In this document: positions 7,196-13,599 of the stretch, piece by piece
Numbering within the stretch: position 1 is the stretch's first letter
Layout of the letters: each line of letters opens with the position of its first letter
Position numbers and translations under genes: made by a program
Notes under the pieces: model-generated
The model's input: the letters and a program-made list of their open reading frames with translations, nothing else
Told to the model about the DNA's origin: nothing
Database searches by the model: none
Assembly (NCBI GenBank): GCA_030637565.1
Contig: DAOWGG010000027.1
Coordinates: 1 to 19,147 of the forward strand
Origin: Candidatus Peregrinibacteria bacterium
GTDB taxonomy: Bacteria > Patescibacteriota > Gracilibacteria > UM-FILTER-43-11
Length of the DNA stretch: 19,147 nucleotides
Direction of reading: 5' to 3'

Positions 7196-7203
7196 TTTCC
7201 TCC
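7196..7203 (-). promoter_or_regulatory. Strong Shine-Dalgarno of the 71-aa gene
   Basis: GGAGGAAA on the minus strand, seven bases before the ATG. This is unusual here, because most genes in the window have no such site. Confidence 0.8.
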
Positions 7204-7237
7204 GTGTTATGCGCAAAACAATAATTAAGACGGGCGT

Positions 7238-7266
7238 ATTTTATAGAATGTTTTTTTAGTTGTCAA
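7238..7266 (-). promoter_or_regulatory. Promoter of the 71-aa gene
   Basis: TTGACA (7266-7261), 17-base spacer, TAAAAT (7243-7238) on the minus strand: a near-consensus sigma-70-type promoter. It begins 18 bases after the T-run of the upstream terminator. Confidence 0.75.
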
Positions 7267-7283
7267 ATGATTTAATTTTGTTT

Positions 7284-7317
7284 AAAAAAAGCGACGAGTC
7301 CTCGAGGATCGTCGCTT
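7284..7317 (-). terminator. Very strong terminator of the 72-aa gene
   Basis: On the minus strand AAGCGACGA pairs with TCGTCGCTT (9 bp, perfect). An inner TCCTCGAGGA palindrome extends the hairpin, and T7 follows (7290-7284). It isolates the 72-aa gene from the 71-aa gene. Confidence 0.9.
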
Positions 7318-7359
7318 GATGGGGTTGAGAGGTGGGCGCATCGTTTGATGACCGACGCT

Positions 7360-7578
7360 CTACGGGTTGACTTCGATGAGGCTTCCCTCTTCTCGGGCTG
7401 CATTGGTAATTCCTTGCGCGAGGAGTCGACCTTCTGCCGTGTTGGGGTAGGTGATTGTCACCTCCTTCCCTTCCACGTCGACGTTGGCGTTCTTGTGAAC
7501 TTCATCGATCGATTGGCCGATCTTCCATGCTCGATCAGTGTTTCCGTAACCGAGTTTTACTCGAACTGTATCTGCCAT
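7360..7578 (-). CDS. Small protein of unknown function (72 aa)
   Basis: I do not recognise a family. The protein is soluble, slightly acidic and Cys-free. It reads as an alternating strand/helix fold: strand MADTVRVKLGYG, helix AWKIGQSIDEVHKNA, strands VDVEGKEVTITYP, helix EGRLLAQGITNAAREE, strand SLIEV. It is a free-standing unit with a promoter (TTGACT-16-TAAAAT), a 5' UTR carrying a cUUCGg tetraloop hairpin, a strong Shine-Dalgarno (GGAGGG, 5 bases before ATG) and a strong terminator. About 40 of 72 codons end in G or C. The beta-beta-alpha second half resembles the neighbouring 71-aa protein. An opposite-strand frame over the same bases lacks these signals and is not called. Confidence 0.78.
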   Translation of the reverse strand: MADTVRVKLGYGNTDRAWKIGQSIDEVHKNANVDVEGKEVTITYPNTAEGRLLAQGITNAAREEGSLIEVNP

Positions 7579-7583
7579 GTTTG

Positions 7584-7589
7584 CCCTCC
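7584..7589 (-). promoter_or_regulatory. Strong Shine-Dalgarno of the 72-aa gene
   Basis: GGAGGG on the minus strand, five bases before the ATG at 7578. Confidence 0.75.
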
Positions 7590-7600
7590 GAGGCTGTTGT

Positions 7601-7618
7601 TGTTCTCCGAAGAGAACA
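7601..7618 (-). promoter_or_regulatory. UUCG-tetraloop hairpin in the 5' UTR of the 72-aa gene
   Basis: A 7-bp stem around GTTCTC-TTCG-GAGAAC on the minus strand, a C(UUCG)G tetraloop, 11 bases upstream of the Shine-Dalgarno. It probably stabilises the mRNA 5' end or tunes translation. Confidence 0.7.
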
Positions 7619-7637
7619 GTTAATCGAAACCAGAGCT

Positions 7638-7665
7638 ATTTTAATGATATTCAAAAAAAAGTCAA
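7638..7665 (-). promoter_or_regulatory. Promoter of the 72-aa gene
   Basis: TTGACT (7665-7660), 16-base spacer, TAAAAT (7643-7638) on the minus strand. The -35 box lies inside the 3' arm of the jag terminator hairpin. Confidence 0.7.
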
Positions 7666-7679
7666 TTGAAAACAATTGA
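7652..7679 (-). terminator. Terminator of rpmH-rnpA-yidC-jag
   Basis: On the minus strand TCAATTG (7679-7673) pairs with CAATTGA (7668-7662) around a TTTT loop, followed by C and eight T (7659-7652). It is 22 bases after the jag stop codon. Confidence 0.7.
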
Positions 7680-7700
7680 TCTGCCCTTTATTTAAACGTT

Positions 7701-8162
7701 TTATTTAGGGATGATCTTTAGTTGCCTTTGATCTCCTTCTCCTGTGCTTTCGGTTGTGATTCGATCTTTGAATTTTTCGCTATCGGCTAAATACAGATGA
7801 ATTTTTCGGCGAAGATAAGGGTTCATTGGAGGTAATTTAACTTCTCTTTGGGAAGAGATAGCCATTTCAGCTTTTCTTTCAGCGAGGCGAACCACGCTTT
7901 CTTCTTGTCTCTTTTTATATCCATCTACATCTACAATTACTTGTGTCTTACTTTCGATTCCCTGTTTCCACAAAAGACACTTTAAAAGATGCTGAATAGA
8001 GGCGATTGTTTCTCCGTGCCAACCAATCAGTAAGCTGGAATTCTCTGTTTCAATCTCGGTATAATAAGCGTTTTCACCTTCTTTAGATATTTTGATTCCC
8101 GTGTACGAAATTCCGATAATATCGAGAAGCTTTTCTAGGGTTTCTTTGATGAGTAATTCCAT
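7701..8162 (-). CDS. jag: Jag/KhpB-like RNA-binding protein (KH + R3H)
   Basis: A cytoplasmic RNA-binding protein of the Jag/SpoIIIJ-associated (KhpB) family. The 153-residue protein has a KH domain with a GxxG-type loop (LIGWHGETIASIQHLL, residues ~45-60) and a C-terminal R3H domain with an RxxxH pattern (NPYLRRKIHLYLAD). The Jag-N domain seen in Firmicutes is absent. It lies downstream of yidC after a 54-base spacer, the usual gene order, which fits its link to membrane protein insertion and envelope growth. A terminator follows directly. The ATG at 8162 has no Shine-Dalgarno sequence. Confidence 0.9.
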   Translation of the reverse strand: MELLIKETLEKLLDIIGISYTGIKISKEGENAYYTEIETENSSLLIGWHGETIASIQHLLKCLLWKQGIESKTQVIVDVDGYKKRQEESVVRLAERKAEMAISSQREVKLPPMNPYLRRKIHLYLADSEKFKDRITTESTGEGDQRQLKIIPK

Positions 8163-8216
8163 AATTATTTTACTTTTATACAGGTAATCTTAACGAAAAA
8201 AGCAGAAGATATCAAA

Positions 8217-9377
8217 TTAATCTTTTGCTCGATTGACGACTAATTGTTGTCCAATAGCGAATAGGGTTGATGTTCCCCAGTAGAATCCAACAGCGGCTGG
8301 TAGACTTGCTGTAAATACCGCAATCATAACGGGTAAAAAGAACTGCATCATATTGTTCATCATTGGCATTGCAGCATTCTGATTTGCACCCTTTGTCTTC
8401 GCAAGGCTAAGCCGAATCTGGAAGAACTGCATTCCTCCAACAATTAGCGGAAGTGCTATTTTATTGGCTTTGGTTAGATCTATAATGCCCAAGAAGATTG
8501 GGTTAATATTTTGTAGATTGAATGCCCTTAGTGGCTCGTAGAATAGATTTGGATCGGTTACCCCTAGTCCATCACGAACGACATAGAACAGGGCGATTAG
8601 GATTGGAAATTGAATGAGCATAGGCAAACAACTTCCCATTGGATTCACTTTGTGCTTTTTCCATATCTTCATTGTTTCCTGAGAAAGCTTCTGGGAATCA
8701 TTCTTATATTTTTGCTTGAGTGCGTCCAGTTGAGGCTGGATTTTCTGGAGTGCCTTTTGAGATTTGAGTGCTTTATGATTTGGCCCGAGTAGTAAGAGCT
8801 TGATTAGGAATGTTAAAAGAAAAATGGCCCATCCTAGGCTGTGTCCTGGTAATTTGGATACAAAATAAATTAAGGTGTTGAAAATAGGCTTATACAAAAG
8901 GGAGTTCCACCCTTGTCGTATGAATGATGGGCTGGATACATTGATTTCGTGGAAGTATTGCTTGGTTTTTTCTCCTAGTGTGGTTTCTAACGTGATTCGA
9001 TACTTTCCAACTTCATTAAAAATTTCATGACTCCATGCGTCGAAGCTGATGGTGGAGCTTTTTTCTGGCTTAATTTCAGCGATTAGCTCATTTTCTGGGT
9101 TGCATGTGTCTGTTTCAGATCCCTTTTCGATCCATTCGCCATTGCTGTAAATTTCCACTAAAAGTGGGTTTTTTGGACATTTGTTTTGGATATCAATGGT
9201 TTGTAGTCCGTTATTTTTAATATCGATTGAAACCACCTTTCCAATAATTGTTTTTCCTTTTGATGAGATAACAATGTCATCGTTGTTTGTAGGACCTTCT
9301 GTATTTCGACTAAAAATCTGAAATATAATCAGAAAGATTAGAAAAAAGAAAAGAAATCTTGATAGCTTATTTTGCAT
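8217..9377 (-). CDS. yidC: Membrane protein insertase YidC/Oxa1
   Basis: It inserts proteins into the cytoplasmic membrane, alone or with Sec. The 386-residue protein has an N-terminal helix (~8-24), an exported region (~30-150) and a C-terminal five-TM insertase core. The core contains the cytoplasmic helical hairpin (ALKSQKALQKIQPQLDALKQ) and the NPMGSCLPMLIQFPI segment. The exported region looks like a small Ig-like beta-sandwich (ends GKYRITLETTLGEKTK; C67 and C92 may pair), not the large proteobacterial P1 domain. The conserved membrane-embedded Arg of the hydrophilic groove appears as Lys (K193 in TFLIKLLLLGP). Its ATG lies inside rnpA, an 11-base overlap suggesting translational coupling. 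Confidence 0.93.
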   Translation of the reverse strand: MQNKLSRFLFFFLIFLIIFQIFSRNTEGPTNNDDIVISSKGKTIIGKVVSIDIKNNGLQTIDIQNKCPKNPLLVEIYSNGEWIEKGSETDTCNPENELIAEIKPEKSSTISFDAWSHEIFNEVGKYRITLETTLGEKTKQYFHEINVSSPSFIRQGWNSLLYKPIFNTLIYFVSKLPGHSLGWAIFLLTFLIKLLLLGPNHKALKSQKALQKIQPQLDALKQKYKNDSQKLSQETMKIWKKHKVNPMGSCLPMLIQFPILIALFYVVRDGLGVTDPNLFYEPLRAFNLQNINPIFLGIIDLTKANKIALPLIVGGMQFFQIRLSLAKTKGANQNAAMPMMNNMMQFFLPVMIAVFTASLPAAVGFYWGTSTLFAIGQQLVVNRAKD

Positions 9378-9708
9378 TCGTTGATAGGGTATTAAAAAAG
9401 GTTTGTATCCCTTGATTTAAATCATCAAAGGTGGCTTTTTGGCAGGGTGGACGGGCAATAATTAATACAATGAAGTTTTTTTCAAGTTTAGTGAGATTGA
9501 TTCGAATGGCTTCTTGAATTTGTCTTCGGATTCGATTTCTTTTAACTGCCTTTTTATCAATCTTTTTGCTAACACTTACGGCAAACTGTGAAGGGTCATT
9601 TGTTGTCTCGTATTTAAAAACCAAATATTGATTTTTGAAGAGCTGTCCCTTCCTATATAAGTTTTCGATAACCTGTTTATTGCCGATACGGTTTTTTTTG
9701 TTCAGCAT
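9367..9708 (-). CDS. rnpA: Ribonuclease P protein component
   Basis: The protein subunit of RNase P, which matures tRNA 5' ends with the catalytic RNA. It has 113 residues, a normal length. The RNR signature is present as KKAVKRNRIRRQIQEAIR, together with an N-terminal L-x-K-KNRIGNK start and the FAVSVSKKIDKK strand. It begins 9 bases after rpmH ends and overlaps yidC by 11 bases, the classic rpmH-rnpA-yidC arrangement. The RNase P RNA gene was not found in the window. Confidence 0.93.
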   Translation of the reverse strand: MLNKKNRIGNKQVIENLYRKGQLFKNQYLVFKYETTNDPSQFAVSVSKKIDKKAVKRNRIRRQIQEAIRINLTKLEKNFIVLIIARPPCQKATFDDLNQGIQTFFNTLSTNAK

Positions 9709-9717
9709 TCATTAAAG

Positions 9718-9846
9718 CTATACGCTGAGTTCCTTTCGCCCCTTGCTTCGACGACGTTGGATTGTTTTTTGACCTCCTTTGGTTTTCATGCGTGCCAAAA
9801 ATCCGTGGCGTTTGTGCATTTTTCTTTGGTTGCGTTTACTAAGCAT
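9718..9846 (-). CDS. rpmH: Large ribosomal subunit protein bL34
   Basis: A 42-residue, very basic 50S protein. The diagnostic centre reads [14 protein letters not shown], followed by [13 protein letters not shown], matching the family's HGFxxRMxTxxG and RRRxKGR blocks. It ends with TAG at 9718-9720. The ATG at 9846 gives an N-terminus two to four residues shorter than usual. The codons just upstream encode an L34-like KRT in the same frame but without an ATG, GTG or TTG start. It heads the rnpA-yidC-jag unit. A TTGACT about 50 bases upstream may be the -35 box, but no convincing -10 is seen. Confidence 0.92.
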   Translation of the reverse strand: MLSKRNQRKMHKRHGFLARMKTKGGQKTIQRRRSKGRKELSV

Positions 9847-9967
9847 TTCTTTGGTTCGTTTAAAAGGCTCAGTTAGCTTAAAGGGCTTCGCTTAAAAAGT
9901 CAAACTATTTTTAAGTCTCAAGTGCGAGTGCAGATCTCAAGTGAAATACACCCCTTAATCCTACTCT

Positions 9968-10708
9968 CTATTTAAAGTAATCTTCTATGAAATCTTTAAC
10001 TTTTTTTAGAGCCTTGATCACTTTGTCATCGTCTCCGGCAGAAAGTTCAGTTGGGCGCACTCGAACGCTAATGGCGCCGTCATATTTATTGTCTTTTAGT
10101 TTTTTAAGAAAACTTTCTAGAGGTAGAACTCCTTCGTTCGGCAATGAATAGTCTTTTCGTTTTCGTACATTCGAAAGGTGAACATGTCCCACTAGTTTTT
10201 TAAGGTGTTCGTAAAAACGAATTAAATCCTCTTTTTTAGAAGCGGTCATTGAAGTATCGAGTGCAACGAGGCCGAATTTCTTTAAATCACTTACGTTATT
10301 TAATGCTCGCTCTGGTAAAAACCCAAGGAGTGTTTTTCCACCAGTGTTTGTTAGGGCGATATTAATGTGCTTCTTTTTTCTTAAGGTTGGAATTTCTTTT
10401 TTTAACCAACGAGTGAATTTAAAGTCAGTTAATTTCGGTGGAGTGATAACGACAATGGGACATTTTAAATAAATCGCCATGTCCACAACATGTTCTACAC
10501 TTTTTTCAGTCCCATTTTCAGGGGCATGAAGAGCGACCACTGGTAATTTGTATTCCTCTGATAATTTTTTAATATATTCAGCGTTTTGGGTATCGAAGTT
10601 GGTCTTACTAACCTCAATTTCAATTCCGTCGTAGCCGGCTTCTTTTGCAAACTCAAAAATACGGTTAAGGCCGTACTTGTGCAACGATGAACTATGCAAT
10701 GCGATCAT
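9968..10708 (-). CDS. Xylose-isomerase-like TIM-barrel protein, metal ligands degenerate
   Basis: The 246-residue protein has the alternating strand/helix pattern of the AP endonuclease 2 / xylose isomerase-like TIM-barrel superfamily (sugar phosphate isomerase/epimerase type). Recognisable positions are GYDGIEI (25-31), VALHAP (58-63), VVITPP, VALDTSM (148-154), HVHLSN (175-180), EGVLPLESFLKKL and YDGAISVRVRP (209-219). In active members four ligands (Glu, Asp, His, Glu) hold the metals. Here the first Glu position reads Thr (IALTNT, 117-122) and the last reads Arg (SVRVRP). The Asp and His remain. It may be a non-catalytic or altered member. Substrate unknown. A small intergenic region separates it from the next gene upstream. 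Confidence 0.75.
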   Translation of the reverse strand: MIALHSSSLHKYGLNRIFEFAKEAGYDGIEIEVSKTNFDTQNAEYIKKLSEEYKLPVVALHAPENGTEKSVEHVVDMAIYLKCPIVVITPPKLTDFKFTRWLKKEIPTLRKKKHINIALTNTGGKTLLGFLPERALNNVSDLKKFGLVALDTSMTASKKEDLIRFYEHLKKLVGHVHLSNVRKRKDYSLPNEGVLPLESFLKKLKDNKYDGAISVRVRPTELSAGDDDKVIKALKKVKDFIEDYFK

Positions 10709-10736
10709 GTTTTTTGTTTTTTATTTATTCCTATAG

Positions 10737-10745
10737 ATTATATCA
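10737..10745 (-). promoter_or_regulatory. Extended -10 promoter of the TIM-barrel gene
   Basis: TGATATAAT on the minus strand matches the extended -10 consensus TGnTATAAT, about 30 bases before the ATG. The -35 region is weak. Confidence 0.5.
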
Positions 10746-10767
10746 AATTTTCCCCTTAATTACTAGG

Positions 10768-11244
10768 TTATTTTTTTAAGTAACCCATTTCTTCTGCTTC
10801 CATTTCTGATGAAAAGTGAATTCTATTTTTTTCTGCAATATTTAAAGCACGTTTGTCGAGTACGGAATAGTAATATTTCCCTTGTTTACTAGCGATGAAT
10901 TGAGTGTTTTCTGGCAGGTTTTGTGCTTGGTAATAATTTTTTAAATTAATCTGATTGATTGGAATTTCAAATTCCTCATCTTTTTGTATAGTGAGTATGT
11001 TATTTGAATTGTAGGCGATTCGCCCCTCTTTTTCGCTGATTTTCCCGTACAGCTTTCCATTTTTTACCTCCATTAGTTTAATAGTTGTTATTCCCTCATT
11101 TATTTCATCTATAAATTGTACTTCTGGGAACGTATTTTGGGCTGCTCTAAAATATCCCATCGTATAACCAGCGGTTAATCCGACGAATAGAATGAGGGTA
11201 GCGGAGGTGATAATATTGATTTGAAAAATGCTCCTTGCATCCAT
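10768..11244 (-). CDS. Membrane-anchored protein with Ada-like zinc-fold relic (158 aa)
   Basis: One N-terminal TM helix (residues ~8-30, IITSATLILFVGLTAGYTMG) anchors an exported domain. The middle (~40-110) is beta-rich. The last ~45 residues (FIASKQGKYYYSV ... EKNRIHFSSEMEAEEMGYLKK) follow the pattern of the short Ada-type metal-binding domain often found at the end of CPR surface proteins: SKxGxxYH...C...A..I...NRxxFxSxxEAxxxGY. The metal-binding Cys and His are absent here, so only the fold may remain. This assignment is by motif shape. The gene has a perfect-consensus promoter that overlaps the start codon of the divergent methyltransferase gene. Function unknown. Confidence 0.65.
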   Translation of the reverse strand: MDARSIFQINIITSATLILFVGLTAGYTMGYFRAAQNTFPEVQFIDEINEGITTIKLMEVKNGKLYGKISEKEGRIAYNSNNILTIQKDEEFEIPINQINLKNYYQAQNLPENTQFIASKQGKYYYSVLDKRALNIAEKNRIHFSSEMEAEEMGYLKK

Positions 11245-11297
11245 AAGAATATATTTTAGGTTGCAGGGAGGGGGGTTTTTCGCTTTAATGGTTGAGT

Positions 11298-11326
11298 ATT
11301 ATACAAACAATTTATTTAGATGTCAA
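11298..11326 (-). promoter_or_regulatory. Perfect consensus promoter of the 158-aa gene
   Basis: TTGACA (11326-11321), 17-base spacer, TATAAT (11303-11298) on the minus strand. The -35 box overlaps the ATG (11320-11322) of the divergent gene. The -10 area reads GTATTATAC, so the other strand also has a TATTAT -10-like box. Confidence 0.85.
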
Positions 11327-12438
11327 CATATATCTTCATCCTTGGCAAGCATCCAGAACTTTCGATTGCGGAACTAGAATCACGATATCCGAAACATAAA
11401 ATTTTGGCGAAAGGGGGTGATTTTGTGGTGATGGATTTGTCGGAATTGATTGATCAAAAAGAATTCGATCAGTTGGGTGGTTGTATTAAAGCTGCAAAGT
11501 TGGCGAAAGAAGTAGGTAAAGAAGAGCTTGTTAGTGGGATTTCTGACGTTCTGTTCGATCATTATCACGATGTGAAGCTCGATTATGGATTGAGCCTGTA
11601 TGGCACTTCTGAGAGTCAATTGCGTACGTTTCTTATGAAGTTGAAAAAGAAGTTAAGAACTGATGGGATTAAAAGTCGTTTTATTAATAATGATTTTAAA
11701 AATATTTCATCGGCTCAATATAAATCGATTAAAAGAAAAGGGATTGAGCTTGTGATTTTGAAGAATGGGAATCAATTTATGATTGCTGAAGTAGTGGGTG
11801 TTCAGGATATTGATTCTTATAGTAAGCGTGATTTTGATAAGCCGTTTCGAAATATGCAAATGGGAATGATGCCCCCGAAGCTGGCTCAGATTCTTATTAA
11901 TTTAACAGGAGTAAAGGGGTGCGTGTGGGATCCGTTTTGTGGAAGTGGAACGCTTGTGATGGAGGGGCTTTTGATGGGTCGGGATATGATTGGATCTGAC
12001 ATTAACCCAAAGCATGTTGAGGGGGCGAAGCAGAATGTGGAATGGCTCAAAAATAATTACCAATTACCAATTACTAATTACGAATTGTTTGAGCATGATG
12101 CGACGGAGGATTTTTCTGGAAGATTCGATGCGATTGCCTTTGAGGGGGATTTAGGAATTCCTCATAATCAATTCATTCATCCCGATCGCTTGGATGAAAT
12201 TGTTGGTGATTTGGATCAGCTTTACATTCGTTTTTTTGAAAATCTGAAGGCTATGAAAGGCACTGCTCCTATTGTGGCAGCTTTACCCTTTTTTAAGCTT
12301 CGAGATGGTGATGAAATTTACCTTAAAAATACACTTTTGGCGGCTGAGGAATTGGGCTTTAAAAGAGATTTGGATTTAAAATATTCTCGTGAAGATCAGG
12401 CAGTGGGACGAGATATTTATCGTTTTCAGCTCCCTTAG
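11320..12438 (+). CDS. TRM11/Trm-G10-like SAM-dependent methyltransferase
   Basis: A 372-residue protein. The N-terminal ~160 residues look like the ferredoxin-like/THUMP-type RNA-binding part of tRNA guanosine-10 N2-methyltransferases. The C-terminal Rossmann domain has the SAM-binding DPFCGSGTLVMEGLLMG (204-220) and the acidic motif II GSDINPKHVEGAKQN (225-239). In canonical N2-methylases motif IV is (D/N)PPY; here the equivalent place reads AIAFEGDLGIP (271-281). A likely role is modification of tRNA or another RNA, with the exact target unknown. Residues ~245-257 (NNYQLPITNYELF) are encoded by an AATTACCAATTAC micro-repeat that has entered the frame. It overlaps the convergent antiporter gene by 4 bases. 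The start is ATG with an 11-base or shorter leader if the TATTAT box is used. Confidence 0.8.
   Translation: MSTYIFILGKHPELSIAELESRYPKHKILAKGGDFVVMDLSELIDQKEFDQLGGCIKAAKLAKEVGKEELVSGISDVLFDHYHDVKLDYGLSLYGTSESQLRTFLMKLKKKLRTDGIKSRFINNDFKNISSAQYKSIKRKGIELVILKNGNQFMIAEVVGVQDIDSYSKRDFDKPFRNMQMGMMPPKLAQILINLTGVKGCVWDPFCGSGTLVMEGLLMGRDMIGSDINPKHVEGAKQNVEWLKNNYQLPITNYELFEHDATEDFSGRFDAIAFEGDLGIPHNQFIHPDRLDEIVGDLDQLYIRFFENLKAMKGTAPIVAALPFFKLRDGDEIYLKNTLLAAEELGFKRDLDLKYSREDQAVGRDIYRFQLP
12054..12087 (+). repeat. AATTACCAATTAC micro-repeat inside the methyltransferase gene
   Basis: Four degenerate copies of a 7-8 base word (taattac, caattac, caattac, taattac, then cgaatt). They encode residues ~245-257, between motif II and the next conserved strand, in frame. 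Confidence 0.8.
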
Positions 12439-13589
12439 TGCTTTAGCTTCTTAGCGAAGATCGGAGTGGTAAGAATAGAGAACATCGTTGTGGCAAAAGC
12501 CATGATAACCAAAATTGAGAAGACGTTTTGGTCGATGATCCCTTTTTGAAGACCGATGGAAGCGATGATGAGTTCAACGGCTCCTCGGTTATTCATGGCG
12601 AGTCCGATTACCATCGATTCCACGTTGCTCATTTTTAGCCATTTGGCTACCAATCCGCTTCCGAGTACTTTTCCGATAATGGCCACTCCTGTAATGGCGA
12701 GTAGAAAAAATGGAGCTGTTTTGAAGGCAGTTAAATCTAAATGAAAGGCTAAGCTTGCGAAGAATATGGGGCCGAAAAATCCGTAACTAAGTCCGTAAAC
12801 ACGGTCTTCAATTTTAGCGAATACCTTTTTATCAATCACTTCTTCGTGCATAAATAGGCCGGCAAGGAAGGCGCCGATGATCATATGAAGACCGATGGCT
12901 TCGGCGATATATCCCATTAAAAGTGCAATGATGAGGGTTAGGGTGAACCCATTTGTTTTAATGTTTATGATTCGGTTTAAAAATTTAGCACTTTTAAGAC
13001 CGGTATAAATTACAATTGCGAAAAAGAGAACTACTTTTATCAGTAAAAATAGCATTGGTAGTAGCTCAACTCTTCCAGTTTCGGCTAAATTTAGAATAAG
13101 TGAAAAAAGAATCAGGGCAACAATGTCATCAATAATGGCGGCTCCCATTGTCATATGGGCAGCTCGGGTTTTGTGAATGTTGTAATCTTTGAATAGTCGT
13201 GCGGCTAATGCTAGGGCAGAAATAGAAAGCCCCATCGCAATAAATAAAGCGGCTTCATGAGGTTGTCCAAAGTATAAAGCAGTGTAATACCCCATAGCAA
13301 AAGGGACGACCACCCCTCCAATGGCGACTAATACTGATTTTTTAGAGGATTTAAAAAGTTCTTCGTGATCGGTTTCCAGCCCTGCATGGAGCATGAGGAA
13401 GAAGATTCCTAGTTCAGCCAACACTTTAATCATTTCGCTATCTGTATGAACGATTCCTAGAAGCATTGGTCCTGCTAAAATACCTCCGACTACTTCACCG
13501 AAAACAACTGGTAGTCGAAAAGCTTTGAAGATGTGTCCCATGGTCCAGATGATGACCATAAGAACGAGGAGATCGAAGAAATCAGGCAT
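12435..13589 (-). CDS. CPA2-type cation/proton antiporter, DD motif intact
   Basis: A 384-residue polytopic membrane protein (~11-12 helices) of the monovalent cation:proton antiporter-2 family (Kef/NapA-like). Family landmarks include PVVFGEVVGGILAGP, ELGIFFLMLHAGLETD, GAAIIDDIVALILF with the two Asp (154-155) expected at the ion-binding site, LHMIIGAFLAGLF, and NNRGAVELIIASIGL near the C-terminus. There is no TrkA-N/RCK regulatory domain, so it is the membrane part only. It stands 10 bases after a paralogue with which it is close to identical in many stretches, so the pair is a tandem duplication and an operon. It probably serves Na+ or K+/H+ exchange; the ion cannot be told from sequence. 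Confidence 0.9.
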   Translation of the reverse strand: MPDFFDLLVLMVIIWTMGHIFKAFRLPVVFGEVVGGILAGPMLLGIVHTDSEMIKVLAELGIFFLMLHAGLETDHEELFKSSKKSVLVAIGGVVVPFAMGYYTALYFGQPHEAALFIAMGLSISALALAARLFKDYNIHKTRAAHMTMGAAIIDDIVALILFSLILNLAETGRVELLPMLFLLIKVVLFFAIVIYTGLKSAKFLNRIINIKTNGFTLTLIIALLMGYIAEAIGLHMIIGAFLAGLFMHEEVIDKKVFAKIEDRVYGLSYGFFGPIFFASLAFHLDLTAFKTAPFFLLAITGVAIIGKVLGSGLVAKWLKMSNVESMVIGLAMNNRGAVELIIASIGLQKGIIDQNVFSILVIMAFATTMFSILTTPIFAKKLKH

Positions 13590-13599
13590 ATTTATTCAG

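Noticed and set aside
9718-9967. Chromosome origin next to rpmH
   Set aside because: rpmH-rnpA-yidC-jag often borders dnaA and oriC, but no dnaA follows and no cluster of DnaA boxes was seen upstream of rpmH.
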